Positions 43,573 to 56,652 of a stretch of 64,000 nucleotides of DNA are shown piece by piece. The notes beneath the pieces are model-generated. The model made no database searches and was not told the origin of the DNA. It was given only the letters and a program-made list of their open reading frames with translations. Each line of letters begins with the position of its first letter. Positions within the stretch are counted from its first letter, which is position 1. Both the position numbers and the translations under genes were made by a program. This stretch comes from Janthinobacterium sp. UMAB-56 (GTDB lineage: Bacteria > Pseudomonadota > Gammaproteobacteria > Burkholderiales > Burkholderiaceae_D), in NCBI RefSeq assembly GCF_900095265.1, contig NZ_LT607671.1, positions 1 to 64,000 on the forward strand. The letters run 5' to 3'.

Positions 43573-45306
43573 ATGCTGTCGAATATAACAATAAAAATGC
43601 GCCTGATTGCCACCATGAGTGTGCTGGGCTTGCTGATCGCCGTGCTGGGCATCATGAGTATCATCAGCCTGAAATCGGCCAACAACACCCTCAACGAGGT
43701 CTACAGCAATCAGCTGGCATCGACCCAAGCCATCGGCGAAGCGCAAATTTCCCTGGGCCGTGCCCGGTTCACGATGGACCGCGTGATGGTGCACCCCGAT
43801 GCCGCCGAAGCCAAAGAGACGCTGGCGCGCGCCGGCCAGTTTATCGAGTCTTCGAACAAGGCCTGGAAGGTGTATCTGGCCTTGCCGCAGGGCGCGGAAG
43901 AAAAACGCCTGTCCGACGACATGGACAAGAAGCGCAGCGACTACATCAACAATGGCTTGTTAATTATGAGCAAGGCGTTGTTCGAGGGTAACATCGCGCA
44001 GGCGGACGGCTTCATGATGAAGGGCCTGACCCCTCTGTACCGCACGCTGGACCAGGCAGCCGAAACATTGACGCAGTTCCAGGTGAGCGGTGCCGCCAAG
44101 ATGTACGCCGATAGCCAGGCCAGCTACCACACGCAAGTGACCATGGCCATCGGCGGCATGCTGGTGGGCGCCTTGCTGACCATTATTTCCAGCATCTTGC
44201 TGCTGCGCGCCATCTTTGGCCCGCTGGACCAGGCCCTGCGCCATTTCGGCGCTATTTCGGACGGCAACCTGGCCAATGACATTGTCATCACGCGCCACGA
44301 TGAGATGGGTGCCTTGCTGACGGGCTTGCAGAAAATGCAGGAACGCCTGTCGACCACCGTGCGCGGCGTGCGCGACGGCAGCGGCGCCATCGCCACGGCC
44401 AGCAATGAAATCGCCTCGGGCAACCTGGACTTGTCCAGCCGCACGGAGCAGCAAGCGTCGAGCCTGGAAGAAACCGCCTCGTCGCTGGAAGAACTGACCT
44501 CGACCGTCAAGCAGAATTCGGACAATGCGCGCCAGGCGAACCAGCTGGCCGTCTCTGCCTCGGACGTGGCCGTCAAGGGTGGCGCGCTGGTGGCACAAGT
44601 GGTCGATACCATGGGTACCATCAGTGAATCGTCGAAAAAGATCGCCGACATCATCGGCGTGATCGACGGTATCGCCTTCCAGACGAACATCCTGGCCCTG
44701 AACGCGGCCGTGGAAGCGGCGCGCGCCGGCGAGCAGGGCCGTGGCTTTGCCGTCGTCGCCACGGAAGTGCGCAACCTGGCGCACCGCTCGGCCAGCGCCG
44801 CCAAGGATATCAAGACACTCATCGAAGCATCGGTGCAGAACGTGGGCGCCGGCAGTGCGCTGGTCAGCCAGACGGGCACGACGATGGACGAGATCGTGGC
44901 CAGCATTCGCCGCGTGACGGACATCATGGGAGAAATCAGCGCCGCCGGCCGCGAGCAGGAACTGGGCATCGGCCAGATCAATCAAGCCGTGGCGGAAATG
45001 GACACTGTGACGCAACAGAATGCGGCGCTGGTGGAAGAAGCGGCGGCCGCCTCGGAAGCGATGCAGGAGCAGGCAGCGGCGCTGGCCGAGATGGTCAGCA
45101 TTTTCAAGCTCGACGCCAACCATAGCGGCCCGGCAGCGGCCAAGCCCGCCTTGCGCAAGCCTGTCGTGGCCGCCACCAGCACGGCCTTGAAACGTCCGGC
45201 CCTGCGCCTGGCGCCGTCCCGCGCTGCGGCAGCACCTGTCGCCGCCGCAAAACCGCGTCCGGCCAAGCCCGCCGCAGATAACAGCGGCGAGTGGGAAGAG
45301 TTTTAA
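43573..45306 (+). CDS. Methyl-accepting chemotaxis protein, 4HB type, with EWEEF tail
   Basis: A 577-residue chemoreceptor with TM1 (about 10-30), a four-helix-bundle periplasmic domain, TM2 (about 190-212), HAMP, and a signalling domain with the tip [23 protein letters not shown]. The Ala/Pro/Lys-rich linker ends in SGEWEEF, similar to the CheR/CheB-binding pentapeptide. AAGGAAAC precedes ATG 43573, which excludes the longer open frame. Very similar in its cytoplasmic half to the receptor at 36382, probably a paralogue. Ligand unknown. Confidence 0.92.
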   Translation: MLSNITIKMRLIATMSVLGLLIAVLGIMSIISLKSANNTLNEVYSNQLASTQAIGEAQISLGRARFTMDRVMVHPDAAEAKETLARAGQFIESSNKAWKVYLALPQGAEEKRLSDDMDKKRSDYINNGLLIMSKALFEGNIAQADGFMMKGLTPLYRTLDQAAETLTQFQVSGAAKMYADSQASYHTQVTMAIGGMLVGALLTIISSILLLRAIFGPLDQALRHFGAISDGNLANDIVITRHDEMGALLTGLQKMQERLSTTVRGVRDGSGAIATASNEIASGNLDLSSRTEQQASSLEETASSLEELTSTVKQNSDNARQANQLAVSASDVAVKGGALVAQVVDTMGTISESSKKIADIIGVIDGIAFQTNILALNAAVEAARAGEQGRGFAVVATEVRNLAHRSASAAKDIKTLIEASVQNVGAGSALVSQTGTTMDEIVASIRRVTDIMGEISAAGREQELGIGQINQAVAEMDTVTQQNAALVEEAAAASEAMQEQAAALAEMVSIFKLDANHSGPAAAKPALRKPVVAATSTALKRPALRLAPSRAAAAPVAAAKPRPAKPAADNSGEWEEF

Positions 45307-45307
45307 A

Positions 45308-46459
45308 CTACTGCGCTGGCAGGGTGGCCTTGCTGCCCTGTTCCTGCAGCAGCGCCGCCTCGGCCAGGGCCTGGGCGCGCGCTTCCTCTGCCGCCTGCTC
45401 CGCTTTCTCCAGCGCATCATGGCGCGCCTGCAAGGCCGCCCGCGCACGCACGAAGACGATCTTGATGGCGGCCATCACAGGTACCGACAGGAAGATGCCG
45501 ACCACGCCACCCAACTGGTCGCCGGCCAGCAAGCCGACGATCACCATCAGCGGGCTTACTTCCACGCCTTCGCTCATCAAATACGGGTTGACCACGTAAT
45601 CCTGGAATAAACGGTAGGCGGCAATAAAGCCGATCAGCCAGAACACGTGCTCGTAACCACTGAAACCGGCAACGACCACGGCGATGACGGCGGCGGCCAG
45701 CGGACCGGCAAACGGGATGAATTCCAGCAGGGCGGCGGCGCCCGCCAGCAGCAGGCTGTATGGGACGCCCATCATGGAAAAGGCGATGCTGTAGGACACA
45801 AAAGTGGCGATCGACAACAGCAGCAGGGCGCGCACATAGCGCGACAGCAGGATGTCGAGGTCATCGATGATGGCGCCCCAAAGCTTCTTGTTCGGGCGGT
45901 TCAGCAAGGAGAGCAAGCCGTCGCGCATGTCCGGGCCTTCCTTGATCAGCAAAAAGCTCAGCACGGGCACCAGCACCAGATAGATCAGGTTGCTCGCCGC
46001 ATGCATGACGGTCATGCCCAGTTCTTTCGCCAGCGGCATGGCCTGGCCGGTACCGCTGCTGAGCTGCGTCTGCATGAACGACAGCAGGCGCGCGCGCAAG
46101 GGTTCCATGAATTCCGGCAAAGGAATGCGCTCGGCAAAATTATTGCCTTTGAGCAGGGTCGGCAATTGCGCGCTGAGCTTGCTGGCTTCTTCCTCGATGC
46201 GGGCACCGAAGATGGAGCCCAGTATGGCTACCAGCAATATCACCACCAGAAAGACGATGCCGATGGCGGCCGTGCGCGGCAGGCGCTTCGGCCCATACCG
46301 CTCCAGCAACCCGATCAGCGGATACACGAGGTAACTGAAGAACACTGCAAACACCACCACGATCAGGGTAGACGACACCTTGTACGTGAGAAATAACAAA
46401 AAAGCGACGAGAAAAGCCGTCCACACCATCTTGGCAACGCGCAAGTTAAAACCGAACAT
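45308..46459 (-). CDS. AI-2E family transporter (PerM/YdiK-like permease)
   Basis: A 383-residue membrane protein with about eight helices. The conserved C-terminal half contains FIPFAGPLAAAVIAV and the VNPYLMSEGVEVSPLMVIVGLLAGDQLGGVVGIFLSVPV region typical of the family; an extracytoplasmic stretch with amphipathic helices lies between TM3 and TM4. A charged Ala/Glu coiled tail forms the last 40 residues. Despite the family name most members' substrates are unknown and some are Na+/H+ antiporters. It converges with the MCP gene, with a single base between stops. Confidence 0.88.
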   Translation of the reverse strand: MFGFNLRVAKMVWTAFLVAFLLFLTYKVSSTLIVVVFAVFFSYLVYPLIGLLERYGPKRLPRTAAIGIVFLVVILLVAILGSIFGARIEEEASKLSAQLPTLLKGNNFAERIPLPEFMEPLRARLLSFMQTQLSSGTGQAMPLAKELGMTVMHAASNLIYLVLVPVLSFLLIKEGPDMRDGLLSLLNRPNKKLWGAIIDDLDILLSRYVRALLLLSIATFVSYSIAFSMMGVPYSLLLAGAAALLEFIPFAGPLAAAVIAVVVAGFSGYEHVFWLIGFIAAYRLFQDYVVNPYLMSEGVEVSPLMVIVGLLAGDQLGGVVGIFLSVPVMAAIKIVFVRARAALQARHDALEKAEQAAEEARAQALAEAALLQEQGSKATLPAQ

Positions 46460-46631
46460 ATGAATTCCTTAGAGGCAGGATGCTACGCAAGCGTGGCTGG
46501 CTTGACGGACTGGGTGGGCAAGGCAGGGATCGGGCCGCGCCGCACGGCCGGAAATCATACCGCAAAATGCCAAAATGCCATGCTCTTGTGCGTAATAGCA
46601 ATGCTTTCTTCTATCCCTCATTCCCTCCAGC

Positions 46632-47603
46632 CTATTTTTCCCGCCAGCTGGCCACGGTGATGAAGACGCCGTTTTCCTTGTCCGGCTCGCGCAAGGTCAC
46701 CGTGTAGCGGCCGCTCGTATCGCTGCCCGTGAACACAACTTTGTCGTCATGGCCCTGCACTTGCGCGCCCTTGGCCAGTTTGGCGTAGGTGTTGAGCACC
46801 CAGTGGAAATCGGCATAGCTGCGCAGGCTGATGCTGGCAGCGGGCATGGGCTGGTCGCCAGCCTCGGCCGCGTCCAAACTTGCCAGGTTCGTCGGTGCGA
46901 TGGGTTTGCCGCCGCTGGACCTGCCGGTCAATTCCGCATTCGGCAGCAGCAGGTGAAGCAAGCTGGCGGGAAAGCCGGGCGGTACGTCGCGCTGATGCCA
47001 GCCGGGCCGGCCGGGGCGGGTGGTGATGTATTCCACCACAGCAATGCTTTGCCGCTGTTCCGGGGCAGCCTGTGCCAGCATGGGCGGCAATTGCCGCGCC
47101 CAGATCAGCAGCGGCGCAGCCATCTCGTCTTCTAGGTCCGGTGGCAGGAACAAGGTCAGCACGGCGTGCGTGGGCGGCAGACAGTCGGGGTCGCAATGGC
47201 CGTTGACCAGGGCCAGTGCCAACAGCTTGCGTTGCGGGTCGAACAGCAGGGCGGCGCGCTGTGCGCCGTGTCCGCTAGGGTTGATGGAGGCCAGCACCGA
47301 GCGCCCGTCGGGCAGCATGGTGCGCGTGATGTCGTCCAGTGACTGCATGCTGTCGAGCACCTGGCGCGCGATCAGGGTGTTTCTCTGTGTATAGCTGCCG
47401 CGCGCATAGCCGAGCAGCTTGAAGACGTCGGCGCGAATTTCGGGATGCGCGCTCAGGCGCAGCGGCGCCGATGGTACGGGCACGCTGGCGGCCACGAAGG
47501 CGGCATCTTCGGCTGCCTGCGCTTGCGCCAGCGCAAAGGGGGACGTGACCAAGGCCGCGCACAGCGACAGCAGGGGCAAGATGCGGCGAATACAGGTGTT
47601 CAA
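46632..47603 (-). CDS. Exported protein of unknown function
   Basis: A 323-residue protein if started at the TTG 47603, which has AAGGA six bases upstream and begins a textbook signal peptide (NTCIRRILPLLSLCAALVT, cleavage near FALAQA). An ATG at 47627 gives 331 residues but has no ribosome site. The mature part has no motif I recognise; it includes two Cys in HCDPDCLPP and a C-terminal beta-rich region. No partner genes are evident; it is transcribed alone. Confidence 0.68.
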   Translation of the reverse strand: MNTCIRRILPLLSLCAALVTSPFALAQAQAAEDAAFVAASVPVPSAPLRLSAHPEIRADVFKLLGYARGSYTQRNTLIARQVLDSMQSLDDITRTMLPDGRSVLASINPSGHGAQRAALLFDPQRKLLALALVNGHCDPDCLPPTHAVLTLFLPPDLEDEMAAPLLIWARQLPPMLAQAAPEQRQSIAVVEYITTRPGRPGWHQRDVPPGFPASLLHLLLPNAELTGRSSGGKPIAPTNLASLDAAEAGDQPMPAASISLRSYADFHWVLNTYAKLAKGAQVQGHDDKVVFTGSDTSGRYTVTLREPDKENGVFITVASWREK

Positions 47604-47726
47604 TGGCAATCCTTGTCGAGACGCCATGCCGGTCGGTTTGCCGACATGCGCGCGCTGTGATCTTAGCATTTCAGGAATGAAACGCTTTCTGCCAAACTTG
47701 GCTTTTGAATCACTGTCCGCATTGCC

Positions 47727-48002
47727 ATGGCCAGGATATTGCGCATGGGAGAGGCGGGCTGTTTCTATACCTGCTCTTTGTATACGGACGAGCACGCCAA
47801 GGTGAGCCGCTTGCTCCGCCGCATGCTGGCCTGCTTGGAGAGCAAGCACATCCCCTTGACCGTCTTCAAGATCGGCGCCCGGGACGGCTGCTATGAGGTG
47901 TATCTTGAGCAGCGCGATCCCTGGAAGATGTCGTCGCAAGCCTTGCTGGCGCTGCTCGATGCCAGGCCCATTGGCGATGTTCAGGCGGCGTTGAGCACGT
48001 AG
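47727..48002 (+). CDS. Small hypothetical protein
   Basis: A 91-residue open frame, soluble, with a plausible alpha/beta sequence (helix HAKVSRLLRRMLACLESKH, strands TVFKIGARDGCYEVYLEQ). No ribosome site is obvious at ATG 47727; ATG 47745 is an alternative. It occupies the gap between the exported protein and the diguanylate cyclase and overlaps the latter's 3' end by 22 bases. Coding is likely from amino-acid composition but not certain. Confidence 0.5.
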   Translation: MARILRMGEAGCFYTCSLYTDEHAKVSRLLRRMLACLESKHIPLTVFKIGARDGCYEVYLEQRDPWKMSSQALLALLDARPIGDVQAALST

Positions 48003-49042
48003 CGGTTCTTGCCGTTCTTCTTGGCCTGGTACAGTGACTCATCGGCACGCCGGTAGCTGTGCGACAAGTCGGCTTCCTTGATCATTTCCGCGATGCCGAT
48101 GCTGACGGACACCTTGCGTTCCGGCACGAAAGCCGCCTCGACGCTGTCGACCAGTTGCGCGGCAAAGGCGCAGGCCGCGTTCTTTTCACCCAGGTAAATG
48201 ACGGCGAACTCTTCGCCGCCCAGGCGGCCGCACAGGTGCTCGCCCGATACCTCGGCGATCACCTCGGCAATCTTTTTCAGCACCTCGTCGCCCACGTCAT
48301 GGCCGCACATGTCGTTGATTTGCTTGAAGTCGTCGATGTCGATCATTAAAAAGTAAGCGGGCGTGAGCGCCGTACGCTGCAGCACGCGCGCGCTTTGCGT
48401 AAACATGCGTCGGTTGTTGAGCCCGGTCAAGCCATCCTTGTAAGCCATCGTCGCCAGTTCTCGCTGGGCACGATAGTTATGGATGCGCAAGACGAGAAAA
48501 TAGATATTCAGCGCCAGGCCGATGATCACGCTGATGGTGACGGCCAGCATGGGCCAATGCTGGTCGGCCTGGCCCGCATGCACGGGAAACTGCCCCAGTC
48601 CCAGGATCGCCCACACGCCCAGCGACACGCCCAGGTAATACGCAATGCCGCTGAAGATGGGCGCCGTCGTCAGGGTGATCATCACGCCCAGCGGCAGCAC
48701 CCAGAAAGCGGGGTCTTCCGTGCCCAGCAGCAGCACGCGAAAGCTGAAAGCGATGAACAATACGCTGACGGTGCCGCTGGCGATAATGGCCTGCAGCGAC
48801 CTGGCATACACGGCCAGCAGCAGCCCGACCAGCATGCCCGTCACGCCCAGCGCAGCTTGCGCATGATCGAGCGTAGCGCGCGACAAGGTCAGGGTGTATG
48901 TGGCCAGCCAGCAAGCCAGGCCAAACGTCAGGATGGCAACCGAAATGAAATGCAATTCCTTGAAAAAGCGCTGTTGCTGCGGCGGCTCTCCTGAGAAGAA
49001 CAAATAGTAGAAAGCAGGAGACAGGCTGCGCGAGGTGAACAT
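47981..49042 (-). CDS. Membrane-bound GGDEF diguanylate cyclase
   Basis: A 353-residue protein with about six membrane helices (residues 30-190) and a C-terminal GGDEF domain (about 205-350) whose active site reads GGEEF, a functional variant. The DGLTGLNNRR and DIDDFKQIND motifs supply metal and nucleotide binding. The RxxD inhibitory site is absent five residues before GGEEF. It should make cyclic di-GMP from two GTP. The ATG at 49042 is chosen over a TTG at 49066. Monocistronic. Confidence 0.9.
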   Translation of the reverse strand: MFTSRSLSPAFYYLFFSGEPPQQQRFFKELHFISVAILTFGLACWLATYTLTLSRATLDHAQAALGVTGMLVGLLLAVYARSLQAIIASGTVSVLFIAFSFRVLLLGTEDPAFWVLPLGVMITLTTAPIFSGIAYYLGVSLGVWAILGLGQFPVHAGQADQHWPMLAVTISVIIGLALNIYFLVLRIHNYRAQRELATMAYKDGLTGLNNRRMFTQSARVLQRTALTPAYFLMIDIDDFKQINDMCGHDVGDEVLKKIAEVIAEVSGEHLCGRLGGEEFAVIYLGEKNAACAFAAQLVDSVEAAFVPERKVSVSIGIAEMIKEADLSHSYRRADESLYQAKKNGKNRYVLNAA

Positions 49043-49186
49043 GACATTTGTCCAGGCAGACAACACGCCTTGCGGCAGGGACGCCTCCCGGCAATGACAG
49101 GCGGCTTGGTGCGCGTATAAAGGTAGTTGCGCTCAGGAACTAGTGTACTGGCTTCTTGGGGGCAACGGGGATATGGGCGAGGAAAT

Positions 49187-49212
49187 TGGCGGCAAGTGTC
49201 CTCGTGCCGCCA
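49187..49212 (-). terminator. GC-rich hairpin downstream of the MarR-GNAT gene
   Basis: A perfect 8-bp stem (49187-49194 with 49205-49212) with a 10-nt loop, followed in the minus direction by ATTTCC. A weak or Rho-assisted terminator is possible. Confidence 0.45.
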
Positions 49213-49248
49213 CAGTCGCCTCCCCGCCAGGGGCAGGCAAGCGCCTGC

Positions 49249-50169
49249 TTACAGATCGCGCGCCAGGACCTGGCCCAGCAAGTCCTTGCCAAAGCTGTGA
49301 TGCGCCTCTTCCTCGACCAGCTCGAAGCCAGCCCTGTCGTAGATGCGCCGTGCGCCTGTGAGGATGCTGTTGGTCCACAGCACCATTTTCGTGTAGCCCA
49401 CCTGGCGGCTGAAGCGCAGGCATTCATCGACCAAGCGGCTGCCGATGCCCAGGCCACGCGCGCAGGGATCGACATATAGCAGGCGCAGCTTGGCCGTCGT
49501 GTCGTCCTGACGCACGATGAAGACCGAACCGATCACCTTACCGTCCTTCTCGGCGATCCAGCAGCGCTCACGGGCCGGGTCGAATTCCCGCACGAACTTG
49601 GCGACGATGTCGGCAACGAGTGCTTCGTACTCGTTGTTCCAGCCATATTCCTGCGCATACAGCAGGGCTTGCCGGTGGATGATCCAGCCCATGTCGCCCG
49701 GTTGCGGATTGCGCAGGATATAAGCGGGTGATGGCTGCCCCAGCAAACCCTGGATCTGGCCCATGGCAGCGACCAATTCCTGCTGCGCCGTTGGCGGCAA
49801 GCGTTCCAGCATGGCCGCCACTTCGCGCCGCGAGGCGTCGACCAGGGGCGCCAGAGTGCGTTGTCCCTGTTCGGTCAGCTGCAATTGTGCCGCGCGTGCA
49901 TCCGTGGGCGAGCGCGTCTTGGCGATCAGCCCCTGCTTTTCGAACCCGGCAATGACACGGCTCAAGTAGCCCGCGTTCAAGCCCAGCTCGCGGCACAGGT
50001 CCGCACTGGTCAGTTGTTCACGATGCGCCAGCTCATACAGGATGCGCACTTCCGTCAGCGAAAACGCGCTGTCCAGCAAGTGTTCATGCAGCACGCCAAT
50101 CTGGCGCGTATAGAAACGGTTGAAACGGCGCACGATCTCCGTGCGCTCGCTCAGTGATTGCGTTGACAT
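49249..50169 (-). CDS. MarR-type HTH regulator fused to GNAT acetyltransferase
   Basis: A 306-residue two-domain protein. Residues 1-145 are a MarR winged helix domain (LTEVRILYELAHREQLTSADLCRELGLNAGYLSRVI as recognition region); residues 155-306 are a GNAT domain with the acetyl-CoA loop CARGLGIGSRLV. ATG 50169 has GGAG six bases upstream; adjacent in-frame ATGs at 50172 and 50181 are alternatives. Such fusions may sense acetyl-CoA or small substrates while controlling transcription. It lies between gyrB and the GGDEF gene and is read away from neither operon. Confidence 0.9.
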   Translation of the reverse strand: MSTQSLSERTEIVRRFNRFYTRQIGVLHEHLLDSAFSLTEVRILYELAHREQLTSADLCRELGLNAGYLSRVIAGFEKQGLIAKTRSPTDARAAQLQLTEQGQRTLAPLVDASRREVAAMLERLPPTAQQELVAAMGQIQGLLGQPSPAYILRNPQPGDMGWIIHRQALLYAQEYGWNNEYEALVADIVAKFVREFDPARERCWIAEKDGKVIGSVFIVRQDDTTAKLRLLYVDPCARGLGIGSRLVDECLRFSRQVGYTKMVLWTNSILTGARRIYDRAGFELVEEEAHHSFGKDLLGQVLARDL

Positions 50170-50253
50170 CATTAGCTCCATTTGCTTGCTTCTGGCAGAA
50201 TATTGATTGCTTTTGGCAAGTATGTCAATATGGCGCAAGGATTCTGCCACGCA

Positions 50254-50283
50254 TAAAAAAAGCGGCCCTGAAGAGGGCCGCCT
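50254..50283 (-). terminator. Terminator of gyrB
   Basis: An 8-bp GC-rich stem (50262-50269 with 50274-50281) with a 4-nt loop, followed by seven T residues in the gyrB direction. Confidence 0.92.
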
Positions 50284-50312
50284 TGGGTGCAACGGAAACC
50301 AGCGAAGCTGGC

Positions 50313-53998
<3,686 letters not shown>

Positions 53999-54148
53999 AT
54001 TTATCCTCAATGTATAGGTTGAACAGTACGACGTTTAACGTATTAATTTAACAATTGTTGCCATAGGGAGCCCCGACAGACCGGCTGCGGTGCCCTCCCA
54101 GATAATAAGGGTAAAGCACGTTTTGAGCCAGTCTTGCCCAAGCGGCGC

Positions 54149-55543
54149 CTAGCCCTTTAGTGTTTGTTCCAGCACATGCAATTCATGGTTGCATTCCGGG
54201 TTCTTGGTGCGGTCCAGCGCGATCTTGCGCACGGCGTGCAGCACCGTGGTGTGGTCGCGGCCACCGAACAGCTCGCCGATTTCCGGCAGGCTCTTCTGTG
54301 TCAATTCCTTGGCCAGGTACATGGCGATCTGGCGCGGCCGGGCAATATTCGCGGGGCGGCGCTTCGAATACATGTCGGCGACCTTGATATTGAAGAAGTC
54401 GGCTACCGTTTTCTGGATGTTTTCCACGGAAATCTGGCGGTTTTGCACCGACAGCAAGTCCTTCAGCGCTTCCTTGACGATATCGATGGTGATGTCTTTG
54501 CCATGGAAACGCGAGTAGGCCAGGATCTTGCGCAGCGCGCCTTCGAGTTCGCGCACGTTCGAACGCAAGTGCTTGGCGACAAAGAAGGCCACGTCGTCGG
54601 AGAAGGTCACGCCTTCCTGCTTGGCTTTTTTCAGCAGAATGGCCACGCGCATTTCCAGTTCCGGCGGTTCGATGGCCACCGTCAGGCCCGAGTCGAAGCG
54701 CGAGATCAGGCGGTCATCCATGCCCGTGATTTCCTTCGGATACGTATCCGAAGTGATGATGATTTGTTTCTTTGCGGCAATCAATGCCTCGAAGGCATAG
54801 AAAAACTCTTCCTGCGTGCGGCTCTTGCCGCCAAAGAATTGAATATCATCGATCAGCAGCATGTCGAGCGAGTGATAGTAGTGCTTGAAATCGTCGAAAC
54901 CCTTGCGTTGGTAAGCGGTCACTACGTCGCGAACGTACTGTTCCGCGTGGATGTAGCGGATTTTCGCGCCCGGATTGTCAGCCATTACCTGGTTGCCGAT
55001 GGCGTGGATCAAGTGGGTCTTGCCGAGGCCGACGCCGCCGTAGAAGAACAGCGGGTTATACGACACGCCGGGATTGTTCGCCACCTGGATGGCGGCGGCG
55101 CGCGCCAGCTGGTTGGCCTTACCGGTCACGAAGCTGTCGAAGGTCAGGTCGGTGTTGATGCGACTCTGCTCGCGGCGCGGCGCCGCGCCGATGCTCAGTT
55201 CCGGCACGCTGGGCTGCGGCTCCGCAGCGCGCGCGCTGGGCGCGCCGCCATTCGGATCGCTGGCCGGGGTGCTGGCGGTGACGGGTTTCTTCGGCAGGGC
55301 CAGGCGCGGGTCGAGCACGAACTGCACTTCCGTCGGCGCTTCGAAGTACTGAATGGCCAGGGCAGTGATGCGGCTGGCGAACTGGGTCTTGACCCAATCG
55401 AGCTTGAAGCGATTGGGCGCAGCAATGCGCAGCTTGCCCTCTTCGTAATCGAGAGGGATAAGCGGTTTGATCCACGCACTGAATTGTTGCGGTGTCAGCT
55501 CCAGTTCCAACTGCGCGGAACAGGCCTGCCAGAAATTATCCAT
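54149..55543 (-). CDS. dnaA: Chromosomal replication initiator DnaA
   Basis: A 464-residue AAA+ initiator. Domain I (1-80) begins [16 protein letters not shown], domain II is the Pro/Ala-rich linker, domain III holds Walker [11 protein letters not shown] and Walker [10 protein letters not shown], and domain IV has the DnaA-box binding motif [10 protein letters not shown]. It opens oriC. Its start faces the probable origin 55544-56056, and a perfect DnaA box lies over its promoter region, consistent with autoregulation. A 150-base gap separates it from dnaN. Confidence 0.98.
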   Translation of the reverse strand: MDNFWQACSAQLELELTPQQFSAWIKPLIPLDYEEGKLRIAAPNRFKLDWVKTQFASRITALAIQYFEAPTEVQFVLDPRLALPKKPVTASTPASDPNGGAPSARAAEPQPSVPELSIGAAPRREQSRINTDLTFDSFVTGKANQLARAAAIQVANNPGVSYNPLFFYGGVGLGKTHLIHAIGNQVMADNPGAKIRYIHAEQYVRDVVTAYQRKGFDDFKHYYHSLDMLLIDDIQFFGGKSRTQEEFFYAFEALIAAKKQIIITSDTYPKEITGMDDRLISRFDSGLTVAIEPPELEMRVAILLKKAKQEGVTFSDDVAFFVAKHLRSNVRELEGALRKILAYSRFHGKDITIDIVKEALKDLLSVQNRQISVENIQKTVADFFNIKVADMYSKRRPANIARPRQIAMYLAKELTQKSLPEIGELFGGRDHTTVLHAVRKIALDRTKNPECNHELHVLEQTLKG

Positions 55544-55668
55544 GTATGTCTATGTGAAAAGGTGTGGGAGGGCGTATCGATTCTGCCCTGCGTTCACCGT
55601 GTTGCAAGGCCGGCGTCGCGCGAGGGCTCGCCACACGTAACGCGCTATTCTACTCCCGACTGACAAAG

Positions 55669-55677
55669 TTATCCACA
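55669..55677 (+). promoter_or_regulatory. DnaA box TTATCCACA
   Basis: A perfect 9-mer DnaA box about 125 bases before the dnaA start. On the minus strand it lies about 17 bases upstream of a TAGAAT (55647-55652) that could be the dnaA -10, so it may also repress dnaA. Confidence 0.9.
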
Positions 55678-55716
55678 GGCACAGCTGTTATTTTTCTGTG
55701 GCAGGGTGGGGCGCCA

Positions 55717-55725
55717 TGTGCATAA
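55717..55725 (-). promoter_or_regulatory. DnaA box TTATGCACA
   Basis: A perfect match to TTATNCACA on the minus strand, 40 bases from the first box and in opposite orientation. Confidence 0.88.
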
Positions 55726-55839
55726 GAGGCGACTTATCCCCCGGTTATCCCGTCGCAGGCAGAGCTGGCGCGGCCTGCAGCGGGGCCTTGCCGGCAGATG
55801 GGGGCCGGCGCGGAAATTTCCAGGCGATCACGGCAATCC

Positions 55840-55869
55840 TTGACAAGAGGGGGGCATATGCTGAATAAT
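55840..55869 (+). promoter_or_regulatory. Promoter of the rpmH-rnpA-yidD-yidC operon
   Basis: A perfect -35 TTGACA (55840-55845) and AATAAT (55864-55869, 5 of 6) as -10, 18 bases apart. It leaves a leader of about 180 bases before rpmH. Confidence 0.7.
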
Positions 55870-56056
55870 TCAGGGTTCCCCGCCCGTATTCCGTGTTTAT
55901 TCATTTGGAACGACAATATGGACTAAGCGTGGATTAAGCGGGCGATGAGATTGGCCAGCTTGTGCCTTGGCATAAGTGCGCGATTGTCATTGGCACCAAA
56001 AACTGACGGGACGTCAGACCCGATTTTGCATTTTTTTTGTTTTTAGCGAGACCAAC

Positions 56057-56191
56057 ATGAAACGTACTTACCAACCTTCCGTCGTTCGCCGCAAGCGTAC
56101 GCACGGCTTCCGCGCTCGTATGGCTACCCGTGGTGGCCGTGATGTGCTCAACGCACGTCGCGCAAAGGGCCGCAAACGTCTGGCCGTCTAG
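56057..56191 (+). CDS. rpmH: 50S ribosomal protein L34
   Basis: A 44-residue, highly basic protein with the invariant start [18 protein letters not shown] and the end [11 protein letters not shown]. It binds 23S rRNA in the large subunit. It is the first gene of the operon with rnpA, yidD and yidC, downstream of the probable oriC. The rnpA frame starts within a few bases of its stop. Confidence 0.98.
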   Translation: MKRTYQPSVVRRKRTHGFRARMATRGGRDVLNARRAKGRKRLAV

Positions 56192-56193
56192 GC

Positions 56194-56652
56194 TTGTCGT
56201 TGACAGCTGATCGCGTGGCTAGCTGTACTCCAGTCGGCAATCAACGCGAAGGTTCACACGACTTCGCGCGCGTTCGGCGTATCGTTAAAACGGATGAATT
56301 TTCATCCGTTTTTCGTTTGCGCCCTTCGCAAAAAACAGCGCATTTTGTGCTGTACACCCGACACAATCAATTGCCGCATGCGCGGCTGGGCGTCGTTGTG
56401 GCCAAGCGTTTCGCGCCACGCGCGGCGACCCGCAACACGATCAAGCGCGTCACGCGCGAGCTGTTTCGCAACAGCGCGATGCCACCGGTCGACTGCGTGG
56501 TGCGTTTGTCGCGCGCCGTCAACAGCAAGGATGGTCCGGCCACCACAGCCCGGCTCAAAGCCGAGTTGCGTGAAGAGTTGAGCCGCCTGTTCGCGGCGCA
56601 AATCGCCGCCCAGGCCCGTTCTGTTGCTGCGCCACCACCATCCGCGCCATGA
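56194..56652 (+). CDS. rnpA: Ribonuclease P protein component
   Basis: A basic 152-residue protein if started at TTG 56194; the conserved core begins at [17 protein letters not shown] and includes the RNR-like signature [16 protein letters not shown] that contacts the P RNA. RnpA assists RNase P in trimming tRNA 5' leaders. The true start is unsure: only TTG (56194, 56200) or GTG codons exist before the core and no clear ribosome site is seen, suggesting coupling to rpmH translation. The last bases overlap yidD by 4. Confidence 0.92.
   Translation: MSLTADRVASCTPVGNQREGSHDFARVRRIVKTDEFSSVFRLRPSQKTAHFVLYTRHNQLPHARLGVVVAKRFAPRAATRNTIKRVTRELFRNSAMPPVDCVVRLSRAVNSKDGPATTARLKAELREELSRLFAAQIAAQARSVAAPPPSAP

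Larger units (their letters stand above)
55544..56056. other. Probable chromosomal origin oriC (dnaA-rpmH intergenic region)
   Basis: 513 non-coding bases between divergent dnaA and rpmH. It holds two perfect DnaA boxes (55669-55677 and 55717-55725), degenerate TTATCC boxes at 55734 and 55745, a TTGACA promoter reading toward rpmH, and an AT-rich stretch at 56025-56046 that could serve as unwinding element. Location beside dnaA-dnaN-gyrB is the usual place of oriC in betaproteobacteria. Confidence 0.85.

Noticed and set aside
46460-46660. 66-residue open frame after the AI-2E family gene's start
   Set aside because: No ribosome site, no recognisable composition, and it overlaps the divergent gene's control region and the end of the exported-protein gene.
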